Source: Deltaproteobacteria bacterium (lineage in GTDB: Bacteria > Desulfobacterota > Dissulfuribacteria > Dissulfuribacterales > JALVPX01). From it: 17,724 bases of DNA. Within the stretch, counting starts at the first letter, position 1, and every line of letters starts with the position of its first letter. Below the pieces are notes generated by a model. The model was not told the DNA's origin and did no database searches. It was given only the letters and a program-made list of their open reading frames with translations. Location: the NCBI GenBank assembly GCA_027031565.1, contig JALVPX010000084.1, positions 12,380 through 30,103 on the forward strand. The letters are read 5' to 3'. Of the stretch, positions 6,840-14,980 are shown in pieces. A program made the position numbers and the translations under genes.

Positions 6840-7637
6840 GTGTCCAGACATCAAATTAGAGCAAAGGTGCTTTCGCAGGAGCGTCTCGATGATGAGACCT
6901 TTATCTTGAAGGCCCTGGCACCAGATATTGCCTCCACTGCCAGGCCAGGCCAATTCTGCATGGTGGGCACGCAGCCCCCCAATCTGCACGATCCCCTGCT
7001 AAACCGCCCGCTTTCCATATTTGACGCTCAATCTGACGGTGCCATATCTTTTCTTTACAAGGTCATCGGGAAAGGCACAAAGCTGTTAGCCTCTAAATGC
7101 CTTGGGGCAAAAATATGCATCTTGGGACCCTTGGGGCGTGGATTTGCAATCAGGGCAGATCGACCAGCACTATTGATTGGAGGCGGCATGGGTATTGCGC
7201 CGCTCTACTTCCTGGCCAAGGCGGGCAAATGGAAAAGGCCTTCAGCCATGTTGGTCGGCCTTCCCACCTATCGAGGATTCCAGCAACTTGTAAACGATCT
7301 TGGCCAAGTGGTTGAAACCCTGTTCGTTTCAACAGATGATGGAACCTATGGCCACAAAGGGCTTGTAACCGAGATTATGGACAAGGGCCTTTCAGCCGTG
7401 GGGTCCGGGGATGACGGGCAGGCACCGGTAATCTATTGTTGCGGACCCCGGCCTATGATGAAGGCCGTGTACCTGGCTGCAGAAGAAACCGGGTTGGAAT
7501 GCCAGGTCTCCCTTGAAGCCAGAATGGCGTGCGGGACTGGTCTATGCCTGGGATGCGCCACTCCCAAGGCCTCGGGCGGCTATCTTCATGTGTGCAAGGA
7601 AGGGCCAGTAACAGATGCCAAGGAAATTAAATGGTAA
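6840..7637 (+). CDS. pyrK: Dihydroorotate dehydrogenase B electron-transfer subunit PyrK
   Basis: PyrK passes electrons from the PyrD flavin through its iron-sulfur cluster and FAD to NAD+. The 265-aa protein has the flavodoxin-reductase layout: an FAD-binding RPLSI (56-60), a nucleotide-binding GGGMGIAPL (114-122), CGPRPMM (201-207) and a C-terminal [2Fe-2S] set C231, C236, C239 and C252. It starts with GTG at 6840, with GGGG about 7 nt upstream and 10 bp after the ubiA stop. Its end overlaps pyrD by 7 bp. The pairing shows a class 1B enzyme using NAD+ rather than a quinone-linked one. Confidence 0.93.
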   Translation: MSRHQIRAKVLSQERLDDETFILKALAPDIASTARPGQFCMVGTQPPNLHDPLLNRPLSIFDAQSDGAISFLYKVIGKGTKLLASKCLGAKICILGPLGRGFAIRADRPALLIGGGMGIAPLYFLAKAGKWKRPSAMLVGLPTYRGFQQLVNDLGQVVETLFVSTDDGTYGHKGLVTEIMDKGLSAVGSGDDGQAPVIYCCGPRPMMKAVYLAAEETGLECQVSLEARMACGTGLCLGCATPKASGGYLHVCKEGPVTDAKEIKW

Positions 7638-8545
7638 CAGAACCTGATCTTAAGACCAGAATAGGGCCGCTTGAGCTCAAGAATCCCGTGCTGCTTGCCT
7701 CTGGGACCTGCGGATACGGCGGGGAACTGGCCGATCTGGTTGACTTGAACCTGCTTGGAGGAATAGTAGTAAAGGGGCTTTCGCTCAAGCCGCGTGAAGG
7801 CAACCCCCCGCCAAGGGTATGGGAGACCCCTTGCGGCCTGCTTAATTCGATAGGCCTGGAAAATGTTGGGGTTGAATCATTTGTCAGAGACAAGCTTCCT
7901 TACTTGAGCCGGCTGAATACAGTGGTCATTGCCAATATCCTGGGGGAAAGCGTGGACGAATATGCCCGGGTGGCCGAAATGCTTTCTGCCAGCCCAGGCC
8001 TTGACGCAATTGAAGTCAATATCTCGTGCCCCAATGTAAAGGCAGGCGGTGCCGCCTTTGGCACAGACCCCGAAATGGCGGCAAAGGTATCTGCAGCGGT
8101 CAAAAAGGCAACACCGCTGCCTGTGATATGCAAGTTGTCACCCAATGTGACCGACATCGTTTCGATTGCCAGGGCCGTGGAAGATGCCGGGGCTGACGCA
8201 CTTTCACTCATAAATACATTGATAGGCATGGCAATAGATATCGAACATAGACGCCCTGCCCTTGCCAACGTATTCGGCGGCCTTTCAGGCCCTGCCATCC
8301 GTCCGGTAGCAGTTCGAATGGTTTATGAGGCAGCAAGGGCAGTACGAATTCCTGTAATGGGCATAGGAGGCATTTCCACAGGCAGCGACGCAGTAGAGTT
8401 TATGCTGGCAGGGGCAAGGGCGATACAGATAGGAACAGCTACCCTTGTGAGGCCTGATGCATGTTTGAGCGTGATACAGGGTATTGCCGAATACATGAAA
8501 AGACATGGGCTGAAAAAAACGGATGAGCTGCGCCTGGCGGTTTAA
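7631..8545 (+). CDS. pyrD: Dihydroorotate dehydrogenase, class 1B catalytic subunit
   Basis: It oxidises dihydroorotate to orotate with FMN, the fourth step of UMP synthesis. The 304-aa protein shows NPVLLASGTCGYG near the N-terminus, the FMN-contacting VVKG (47-50) and EVNISCPN (128-135). C133 in that motif is the class 1B catalytic base, where class 2 enzymes have serine. The phosphate-binding end (GIGGIST, then AGARAIQIGTA) is complete. AGGA lies about 6 nt before the ATG, inside the last codons of pyrK. It closes the five-gene operon. I see no convincing terminator after it. Confidence 0.95.
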   Translation: MVTEPDLKTRIGPLELKNPVLLASGTCGYGGELADLVDLNLLGGIVVKGLSLKPREGNPPPRVWETPCGLLNSIGLENVGVESFVRDKLPYLSRLNTVVIANILGESVDEYARVAEMLSASPGLDAIEVNISCPNVKAGGAAFGTDPEMAAKVSAAVKKATPLPVICKLSPNVTDIVSIARAVEDAGADALSLINTLIGMAIDIEHRRPALANVFGGLSGPAIRPVAVRMVYEAARAVRIPVMGIGGISTGSDAVEFMLAGARAIQIGTATLVRPDACLSVIQGIAEYMKRHGLKKTDELRLAV

Positions 8546-8899
8546 ATCGCTCCCCAGCCTGGATCCATAAATCAAACTGGACATACAAATTGGCGTGCTT
8601 ATATTTTGGGTACGCAGCCTCAAATTGGTTGCAAATCATTTTTTGCCGATTAAATTGTCAAGGTTGCTCTTGACAACTATTTAAAGGCAGTGTACAAGCG
8701 GTCCGGCTTAAAAAAACAGGCTGTTAACAAAAGACAGTCGAATGAAATTTGTGAATTTGTGAGATCGGGACACACAGCCGGTAAGTTCAGCAGACCCTTG
8801 TAACAACTTCCCCCTACGTAACAAGAAGCGAAACCGGGGAGGGTCCCAAAGGGCCCTTAAAAAAATATTTTGTATTTATTTTAAGGTAATTAGAGGTAG
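8546..8899 (+). other. 354-bp gene-free leader of fusA with promoter and nested hairpins
   Basis: No credible gene lies here. A palindrome (TTGTCAAG 8655-8662, CTTGACAA 8669-8676) contains a TTGACA, with TACAAG 17 bp downstream (8693-8698) as a partial -10. Near fusA, three inverted repeats overlap in a chain. CTTCCCC (8807-8813) pairs with GGGGAGG (8836-8842), AGGGTCC (8840-8846) with GGGCCCT (8851-8857), and CCTTAAAA (8855-8862) with TTTTAAGG (8879-8886). Neighbouring stems share bases, so they exclude one another, and the last ends just before the fusA Shine-Dalgarno. Confidence 0.5.
8655..8698 (+). promoter_or_regulatory. Candidate fusA promoter overlapped by a perfect 8-bp palindrome
   Basis: The -35 TTGACA (8670-8675) is perfect and TACAAG (8693-8698) follows after 17 bp. 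The -35 forms the right arm of the inverted repeat TTGTCAAG/CTTGACAA with a 6-bp spacer, which could be an operator or simply two opposed -35-like boxes. Transcription would start about 200 nt before fusA. Confidence 0.4.
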
Positions 8900-8905
8900 A
8901 TGAAA

Positions 8906-10990
8906 ATGAAAAGGGAAATCGAAAAGGTAAGGAACATCGGCATCTCAGCGCACATAGACGCCGGCAAGACTACTCTTACAGAGAGGATCTTGTTTTATAC
9001 CCGCAGGATACACGCCATTCACGACGTCAAAGGAAAGGATGGCGTAGGGGCTACCATGGACTTCATGGAGCTAGAAAAGGAGCGCGGCATCACGATTACT
9101 TCTGCTGCAACCTATTGCGAGTGGAAGAATCATGAGATCAATATAATTGATACACCGGGTCACGTTGACTTTACCATTGAAGTTGAGCGTGCCCTCAGGG
9201 TGCTTGACGGCGGTGTTCTGGTCCTCTGCTCGGTTGGCGGAGTCCAGTCCCAATCCATTACCGTGGACAGGCAGATGGCCAGATACAATGTGCCATGCAT
9301 CGCCTTTGTGAATAAGTGTGACAGGAGTGGTGCCAATCCCTTGAAGGTAGTGGATCAACTCAGGGAAAAGCTGAATCACAACGCCGTTGCCCTTCAGATT
9401 CCCATCGGCCTTGAAAATGATTTTCAAGGTGTAGTAGATCTCATCTCCATGAAGGCCATTTATTTTGACGGCCCTCAAGGAGAGGAACTTCGAGTTGAAG
9501 AAATTCCAGACGGCCTGCGCGATGAGGCAGAGGCCAAGCGCGAGGAGCTGATCGATGCAGCCTCCATGTTTTCTGACGAACTCATGGAAGCTGCCCTCGA
9601 AGGCGAGGTCACTGAGGAACTTCTGATAGATGCTGTAAGGCGAGGCACCCTTACAAGGGGCATAACCCCCGTGTTGATGGGATCAGCATACAAAAATAAA
9701 GGAGTGCAGCCCTTGCTGGATGCAGTCAATTATTATCTGCCCAACCCCAAAGAGGTGGAAAACAGGGCACTCGATATGGACAAGGACGAGGCTGAAGTCG
9801 TGCTTGAGCCAGATCCGGAGAAGCCCTTGGTAGCCCTTGCCTTCAAACTGGAAGAGGGGCGTTATGGCCAGCTCACTTATATAAGGGTCTATCAGGGCAC
9901 CCTTTCCAAGGGAGACACTATTGTAAACTCCAGAACCGGCAACAAGGTGAAGGTCGGCCGCGTGGTCAGGATGCACGCCAACCAGATGGAGGACATCCAG
10001 GCCATTCCAGCCGGATACATAGGTGCCCTCTTTGGAATAGATTGCGCATCCGGCGATACATTCTGTTCACCTGATGTACGCTACACAATGACGTCAATGC
10101 ATGTCCCTGAACCGGTTATCTCATTGGCCATTGTGCCAGCAGACAGCAAGGCACAGGTCAATATGTCCAAGGCCTTGCAGAGATTCACAAAAGAGGACCC
10201 TACATTCAGGGCCTACGTGGATCACGAAACAGGAGACACCATTATTTCAGGCATGGGTGAACTTCACCTCGATGTGTACATTGAGCGCATGCGCAGGGAA
10301 TACAATGCCGATGTAACCACTGGCATGCCCCAGGTTGCCTACAGAGAAACCATTACCCAGCACGCCGATTTTGACTACACCCACAAGAAACAGACAGGTG
10401 GAGCAGGCCAATACGGCCGGGTAGCCGGGTATGTGGAACCATGCCCTGACGAAGAGTTTGTATTTGAAAGCCAGATTGTGGGAGGAGCGATACCCACTGA
10501 ATTCATACCATCCTGTGAAAAGGGCTTCCGCCAGGCAATTGAAAAGGGCGGCCTGCTCGGATTCCCCGTTACCGGCGTAAAGGTGGTCATCAATGACGGT
10601 GCAGCCCACTCTGTGGACTCCTCAGACATGGCCTTCCAGGTAGCTGCGCGTGACGCCTTCAAACAAATCTATATGAAGGCAAAGCCGGTTATACTCGAAC
10701 CAATAATGAAGGTAGCGGTTGAAACACCTTCTGAGTTCCAGGGTGCTGTAATGGGCTCACTGAACCAGCGCCGCGGCATCATACTCGGAACGCAGGATGA
10801 AGGTGATATGTGCGTGATTGAAGCCGAGGTACCGCTTTCTGAAATGTTCGGCTATTCTACGGTGCTGCGTTCCTCCACCCAGGGCAAGGCACAGTTCACC
10901 ATGGAATTTTCCACCTACAAGCAGGTACCCAAGAACATTGCAGACGAACTTGTCAAGAAGGCCCAGGAGGATAAGAAAAAGGCCGCCTGA
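8906..10990 (+). CDS. fusA: Elongation factor G, mitochondrial-EFG1-like subfamily
   Basis: EF-G is the GTPase that moves tRNAs and mRNA through the ribosome. All GTPase motifs are present: AHIDAGKT, RGITI, DTPGH, NKCD (usually NKMD) and GSAYKNKG. Domains II to V are complete through the C-terminal MEFSTYKQVPKN. A VKGKDGVGATMD stretch before switch I, plus SVGGVQSQSITVDRQM, resembles mitochondrial EFG1 and the related spd-type EF-G known from spirochaetes, planctomycetes and deltaproteobacteria; this link is recalled, not aligned. I chose the ATG at 8906 because GAGG sits 9 nt before it. The ATG at 8900 has only 3 nt of spacing. The protein is then 694 aa. Confidence 0.95.
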   Translation: MKREIEKVRNIGISAHIDAGKTTLTERILFYTRRIHAIHDVKGKDGVGATMDFMELEKERGITITSAATYCEWKNHEINIIDTPGHVDFTIEVERALRVLDGGVLVLCSVGGVQSQSITVDRQMARYNVPCIAFVNKCDRSGANPLKVVDQLREKLNHNAVALQIPIGLENDFQGVVDLISMKAIYFDGPQGEELRVEEIPDGLRDEAEAKREELIDAASMFSDELMEAALEGEVTEELLIDAVRRGTLTRGITPVLMGSAYKNKGVQPLLDAVNYYLPNPKEVENRALDMDKDEAEVVLEPDPEKPLVALAFKLEEGRYGQLTYIRVYQGTLSKGDTIVNSRTGNKVKVGRVVRMHANQMEDIQAIPAGYIGALFGIDCASGDTFCSPDVRYTMTSMHVPEPVISLAIVPADSKAQVNMSKALQRFTKEDPTFRAYVDHETGDTIISGMGELHLDVYIERMRREYNADVTTGMPQVAYRETITQHADFDYTHKKQTGGAGQYGRVAGYVEPCPDEEFVFESQIVGGAIPTEFIPSCEKGFRQAIEKGGLLGFPVTGVKVVINDGAAHSVDSSDMAFQVAARDAFKQIYMKAKPVILEPIMKVAVETPSEFQGAVMGSLNQRRGIILGTQDEGDMCVIEAEVPLSEMFGYSTVLRSSTQGKAQFTMEFSTYKQVPKNIADELVKKAQEDKKKAA

Positions 10991-11130
10991 TGCGTGCTGC
11001 AAAAAAAGCGACTGTCCTTTCCTTCGGACCAGTAGACAGGACCAATGGAAGGGATTCGAGGATTAGTGAATCAAACAAAACAGGGGACGGCCAGGTAGAG
11101 TCGTCCCTTGTCCAATTAAAGGAGTGGTCC

Positions 11131-11835
11131 ATGGCTGTTTTAAAGAACGATCTGATTTACAGAAACCCCTTGAGGCTTGTCAGTGAGGAGACTGGTCGAA
11201 TCCTTAAAGAGGGGGAACTCGGTGTTGTGCTAGCGCGCGCCGGGGTTGGGAAGACATCGCTGCTTGTACAGCTTGCCCTGGACAGTCTTTTGAGACACAA
11301 GAACTGTCTCCATATAAGTATTGACCAACCGGTACAAAAGGTGTGCCTGTGGTATGAAGAAGTATTCCATCATATTGCAAAACAGTACAAGATAAAAAAC
11401 ACCACCGAACTCTGGGAAGCCATACTGCCCCACAGGTTCATTATGACTTTTAAGGAACAGGCCTTTTCTGTACCAAGACTGGAAGAAAGACTGGCAGACC
11501 TTACCGAACAGGGTATCTTTTACCCGCAGATGGTGCTCCTTGACGGCCTTACTTTCAACGATGAAATCAGGGAAACCCTCACTGAATTGAAACTTCTTGC
11601 CAGGGAAAACAGCTTTCCCATGTGGCTGACCGCCCGGACCCACAGGGACGAGCCCGAGGGGGAAGATGGCCTCCCTGTTTCTGTTGGAAACGTTGCTGAC
11701 ATATTTGAAACCATAATCAGATTGCAGCCAAAGGGGCCGGAGATCCACGTGGACCTCGTCAAGGGGCCAGGAAGCGAAACCACCCATGGCCTCGTGCTCG
11801 ATCCTGCTACCCTTCTCATAAAGGAAACCAAATAG
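11131..11835 (+). CDS. RecA-fold P-loop ATPase of unknown function
   Basis: This predicted 234-aa soluble protein has GVVLARAGVGKTSLLVQLAL (31-50) with a Walker A in the style of DnaB, RadA and KaiC, and QMVLLDG (133-139) as Walker B. The LTARTHRDE segment sits where RecA-fold enzymes keep their sensor. I see no DNA-binding, zinc or membrane segment. The start at 11131 is chosen for a very strong AAAGGAG ending 6 nt upstream; an open frame extends back to an ATG at 10990 overlapping the fusA stop, but its first 47 residues look non-conserved and low in hydrophobic order. I recall similar uncharacterised proteins in deltaproteobacteria but cannot check. It sits between fusA and an ABC ATPase, 2 bp before the latter. 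Confidence 0.8.
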   Translation: MAVLKNDLIYRNPLRLVSEETGRILKEGELGVVLARAGVGKTSLLVQLALDSLLRHKNCLHISIDQPVQKVCLWYEEVFHHIAKQYKIKNTTELWEAILPHRFIMTFKEQAFSVPRLEERLADLTEQGIFYPQMVLLDGLTFNDEIRETLTELKLLARENSFPMWLTARTHRDEPEGEDGLPVSVGNVADIFETIIRLQPKGPEIHVDLVKGPGSETTHGLVLDPATLLIKETK

Positions 11836-11837
11836 AC

Positions 11838-12827
11838 ATGCCTGGTCTCCAGGACTCCCATCTGCTTGAAGTCCGGGACCTGGCAATAAAAATAAGAGCC
11901 GGAAAAAGGAAGCTTACAGCCGTTCGGGGTGCAGGCTTTCACCTGGACAAGGGGGAATGTCTGTGCCTTGTGGGCGAATCAGGTTGCGGAAAAAGCCTGA
12001 CAGCCCTTGCCATAATGGGCCTGTTGCCCAACCCGCCGATAGAGATATCTGAAGGCGTGATCCTGTTCAAAGGGCAGGATCTTCTGAAATTTTCCCAGGA
12101 AGAGATGTGTGATGTGAGAGGCCGTCGGATAAGCATGGTCTTTCAGGAACCAATGACATCACTCAATCCTGTCTTTACCGTGGGCGACCAGATCGAAGAG
12201 GCACTGGCAGCCCACATGTCAATGCCTAAAAAGGATCGCCAAGAGGCGGTATTGAAAATAATGTCCCAGGTAGGCCTGCCCAAGCCTTCTGAAACATGCC
12301 GCAACTACCCCCATGAGCTTTCGGGCGGATTGCGGCAAAGGGTTATGATTGCCATGGCACTGGTGTGCGGGCCATCATTGCTTATTGCCGATGAACCCAC
12401 CACGGCCCTTGACGTAACCATCCAGGCACAGATCCTCAACCTATTGCAATTATTGCAGGAACAAAAGGGATTGGGGCTTCTGCTAATAACCCATAATCTA
12501 GGGGTGGTTGCACAGATCGCCCACAGGGTCATGATAATGTATGCAGGCAGTATCGTAGAAGAGGCCAAAGTAGACGATCTTTTTGAACGGCCCATGCATC
12601 CTTACACCATTGGGCTCCTGGAATCGGTGCCTTATGGCGCAGACAAGGGGCGCAAAAGGCTGAACTCAATCCCTGGGAATGTGCCGGCCCTGGACGCCGT
12701 GCTGCCTGGCTGTGCATTTCAGGACCGGTGCCCAAAAGTCATGGAAGTGTGCAGGAAGGTGACGCCGGAATTGAAAAGGTTATTGGAAGGAAGGCGTGTG
12801 GCCTGCCATCTTGTCGAACACCTTTAA
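11838..12827 (+). CDS. OppD/DppD-type peptide ABC transporter ATP-binding protein
   Basis: This 329-aa ATPase should power a peptide or nickel-type importer at the inner membrane. It has Walker A GESGCGKS (46-53), the Q-loop in VFQEPMTSLNP (101-111), the signature LSGGLRQR (161-168), Walker B LLIADEP (181-187) and the H-loop ITHN. The C-terminal oligopeptide-transporter extension is present, with C292, C298, C305 and C323 in the PGCAFQDRCP to ACHL region. It begins 2 bp after the preceding ATPase gene with a weak Shine-Dalgarno. No permease, binding protein or partner OppF ATPase is nearby, so the partners must lie elsewhere. The substrate is unknown. Confidence 0.92.
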   Translation: MPGLQDSHLLEVRDLAIKIRAGKRKLTAVRGAGFHLDKGECLCLVGESGCGKSLTALAIMGLLPNPPIEISEGVILFKGQDLLKFSQEEMCDVRGRRISMVFQEPMTSLNPVFTVGDQIEEALAAHMSMPKKDRQEAVLKIMSQVGLPKPSETCRNYPHELSGGLRQRVMIAMALVCGPSLLIADEPTTALDVTIQAQILNLLQLLQEQKGLGLLLITHNLGVVAQIAHRVMIMYAGSIVEEAKVDDLFERPMHPYTIGLLESVPYGADKGRKRLNSIPGNVPALDAVLPGCAFQDRCPKVMEVCRKVTPELKRLLEGRRVACHLVEHL

Positions 12828-12878
12828 AGGGCTGGTTTCTTTTGGGGATGTCTTTGAAAATCGTCCTTAGAAAAGGTG

Positions 12879-13682
12879 CTACATGATAGGCAGCAGCCTC
12901 CTCCACCAGCTTTCGGTGGAAGTACCCTCTGCCCTGGCCAAGGCCCGCTCAACCTTACTTAGGAGTTTTTTGGCGTCTCTGCTTGCCTCGGTATCTGGAT
13001 ATTTTTCCAATACAGTCAACAGGCGCATCCTTGCCTGCGGATAGTGCCTTGTCCGGAAATACCACTTGGCCACCACGATTTCATGCTGGGCCAGGCGCTC
13101 CCTACCCTGACCTATTCTTTTTTTTGCCTCATGGGTATATGGGCTGTCTGGAAAGCGGCGAAGCAGACGCTCATATATCTGAATCATCTTTTTGGTAGCG
13201 CTTTGATCCCGGTCTGGTGATTCCATCAACCTGTAGTAGCTCGTTCCCTCCTGAAACAAAACATATGGAATCGCTTCGTTGGTAGGATGAAGCTTTTCAA
13301 ATTCCTGATAAAGGGGCAGTGCCTCTTCATAAAGCCCTTGATAAAACTTGCAGTCTGCCAGCCTCAACTCTGCAAGTGTGGCGTAGGGGCTGAACGGATA
13401 GCGGTCTTTTATTTGCTGGAATATCTCTTCGGCAAGCATGTAACGGCCATGGTTGAAATAATCCATGGCCTTCTTGGCCATGGCTGCCTCGTCCGGCAAC
13501 TCGGGTTCCTTTTTTCCTGCAAACCAGGAAAAAAAACCGCCTTGTTTTGAACCAGCGCTTTCACTGCCGCTGCCCTTTTTTGAAAACAAGGCACAGCCGC
13601 TCAACAAGAAAAGGCACACCAGCAACAGTGGTAAGTACCTTGTCCCATTACTGATATACCATTGTGTTCTGTTTTCTATCAT
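12879..13682 (-). CDS. bamD: BamD/ComL outer-membrane assembly lipoprotein
   Basis: BamD is a lipoprotein of the BAM complex that folds beta-barrel proteins into the outer membrane. The 267-aa protein opens with a signal peptide ending in the lipobox LLSGC (lipidated Cys30). A low-complexity Ser/Gly/Lys linker follows (about 34-55), then tandem TPR-like helices from about residue 63, including RYMLAEEIFQQIKDRYPFSP and YQEFEKLHP. The n-region before the hydrophobic core is rather long (17 residues) and there is no clear Shine-Dalgarno. The start lies only 4 bp after the trxB stop, so translation is probably coupled. It marks the host as a diderm. Confidence 0.9.
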   Translation of the reverse strand: MIENRTQWYISNGTRYLPLLLVCLFLLSGCALFSKKGSGSESAGSKQGGFFSWFAGKKEPELPDEAAMAKKAMDYFNHGRYMLAEEIFQQIKDRYPFSPYATLAELRLADCKFYQGLYEEALPLYQEFEKLHPTNEAIPYVLFQEGTSYYRLMESPDRDQSATKKMIQIYERLLRRFPDSPYTHEAKKRIGQGRERLAQHEIVVAKWYFRTRHYPQARMRLLTVLEKYPDTEASRDAKKLLSKVERALARAEGTSTESWWRRLLPIM

Positions 13683-13686
13683 GGAT

Positions 13687-14616
13687 TCAAAGGCCCAATT
13701 CGGTTAAATAGTGCTCTACTCCATAAACAGCCGTGGCACCTTCACAGACCGCCGAAACAATCTGCCGCAAAGGTTTGGCCCTGCAGTCACCGGCTGCATA
13801 GATCCCCCTTACAGAGGTCTGCATCCATTCGTCTGTCACCACAAAACCCCTGGCATCCTTTTTAATGGTTTCAGGCAAAAAGCCTGTATTGGGATGGATG
13901 CCCACAAAGATAAATACGCCTTGGACTGGCAGGTCCCGGCTTTCCCCGCTTTTTTTATTTTTCAAATGGACTGACTCAACGCCTTCGCTGCCATTGATTT
14001 TCTCTACCACACTGTCCCATAGAATCTCTATTTTGGGATTGGAAAAGGCGCGTTCCTGCAGCCACTTAACCGCGCGCAATTCATCCCTTCTGTGTATCAG
14101 ATAGATTTTTTTTACTATCTTGCTCAGAAAGAGAGACTCTTGAACAGCACTGTCACCGCCGCCCACCACTGCAACCACCTGATCCCTGAAAAAAGGGCCG
14201 TCACAAGTAGCACAATAAGATACGCCCTTACCGGCCAACTCCTCTTCCCCAGGCACGCCGAGCCTGTTTGGGGCAGCTCCTGTGGCAACAATGACCGCCC
14301 GGGCAGAAAGGGTGTCACCGGTCGGGGACCTGAGAAGGATCTCGTTTTCCCCCTCGAATTCAAGGGAATTCACCTCAAAGACCCTTTCATCCGTTGAGAA
14401 TTTTCTCATCTGGGCGGCCATCCTGTCTACTAAGTCAAAACCGGAAATACCATCCGGAAATCCGGGATAATTCTCGATCCAATCAGTGGTAAGCACCTGC
14501 CCTCCGGGGCTCAAGCGCTCTGTCAATACGGCTTTCAATCCTGCCCTGCCTGCATAGAGACCGGCAGCAAGTCCGGCAGGCCCACCTCCAATGATGGCCA
14601 ACTGATAATCAGGCAA
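13687..14616 (-). CDS. trxB: Thioredoxin reductase (NADPH)
   Basis: This FAD enzyme reduces thioredoxin with NADPH. The 309-aa protein has the FAD motif IGGGPAGLAAGLYAGRAG near the N-terminus, the redox pair in YCATCDG (C135, C138), the second nucleotide motif VGGGDSAVQES, and HRRDELRA, whose basic residues suit NADPH. A GDCRAKPLRQIVSAVCEGA block closes the FAD site. The only sensible start is a TTG at 14616, 2 bp after the trxA stop, with AAGG about 10 nt upstream. A weak start placed right behind trxA would keep the reductase below thioredoxin in amount. That consequence is inferred. Confidence 0.94.
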   Translation of the reverse strand: MPDYQLAIIGGGPAGLAAGLYAGRAGLKAVLTERLSPGGQVLTTDWIENYPGFPDGISGFDLVDRMAAQMRKFSTDERVFEVNSLEFEGENEILLRSPTGDTLSARAVIVATGAAPNRLGVPGEEELAGKGVSYCATCDGPFFRDQVVAVVGGGDSAVQESLFLSKIVKKIYLIHRRDELRAVKWLQERAFSNPKIEILWDSVVEKINGSEGVESVHLKNKKSGESRDLPVQGVFIFVGIHPNTGFLPETIKKDARGFVVTDEWMQTSVRGIYAAGDCRAKPLRQIVSAVCEGATAVYGVEHYLTELGL

Positions 14617-14618
14617 TT

Positions 14619-14948
14619 CTACAAGACCTTCTGCAAGGCATTTTCAATCATGGCCTTGCCAACAGCCCCTGTAATCTGCTCCACCACCTTCCCATCCTTG
14701 AAGAGAATCAAGGTGGGTATGGCCCTTATTCCAAATTTCCCAGGGGTGACCGGGTTTTCATCTACATTCATTTTGGCAATGGCGACTTTGCCATCATACT
14801 CGGCTGCCAGTTCTTCAATAACTGGTGCAATTGCTCTGCAGGGTCCACACCAGGCAGCCCAAAAGTCCACGAGCACCGGCAGTTCTGAATTGACAACCTT
14901 GGCCTCAAAATCTGCATCCGTGACGTGTAATACTTTTTCTTCTGCCAT
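14619..14948 (-). CDS. trxA: Thioredoxin
   Basis: This small cytoplasmic disulfide reductase serves ribonucleotide reductase, PAPS or adenylylsulfate metabolism and general thiol repair. The 109-aa protein has the canonical active site WCGPC (C34, C37) in FWAAWCGPCRAIAPV, the cis-proline region IRAIPTLILFKDG and the usual length. The ATG is preceded by AAAGGAG with a 6-nt gap. A good sigma70-type promoter lies about 30 bp upstream, making it the first gene of trxA-trxB-bamD. Confidence 0.97.
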   Translation of the reverse strand: MAEEKVLHVTDADFEAKVVNSELPVLVDFWAAWCGPCRAIAPVIEELAAEYDGKVAIAKMNVDENPVTPGKFGIRAIPTLILFKDGKVVEQITGAVGKAMIENALQKVL

Positions 14949-14980
14949 TGTAAATCTCCTTTGGTTACTAAAATCGTAAA

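Noticed and set aside
8840..8857. G/C hairpin before fusA as an intrinsic terminator
   Set aside because: The bases after the stem on the plus strand are a run of A, not T, and for minus-strand transcription the T-run would precede the stem.
10990..11130. N-terminal extension of the unknown ATPase starting at the fusA stop
   Set aside because: The ATG at 11131 has AAAGGAG at ideal spacing, and the extra 47 residues look like translated leader. A small hairpin (GGGACG/CGTCCC) also lies in this stretch.
11230..11886. 218-aa open frame on the minus strand
   Set aside because: It is antisense to the P-loop ATPase gene and has no Shine-Dalgarno or family features.
12828..12878. Terminator between the converging ABC ATPase and bamD genes
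   Set aside because: The 51-bp gap shows no convincing stem with a T-run on either strand.
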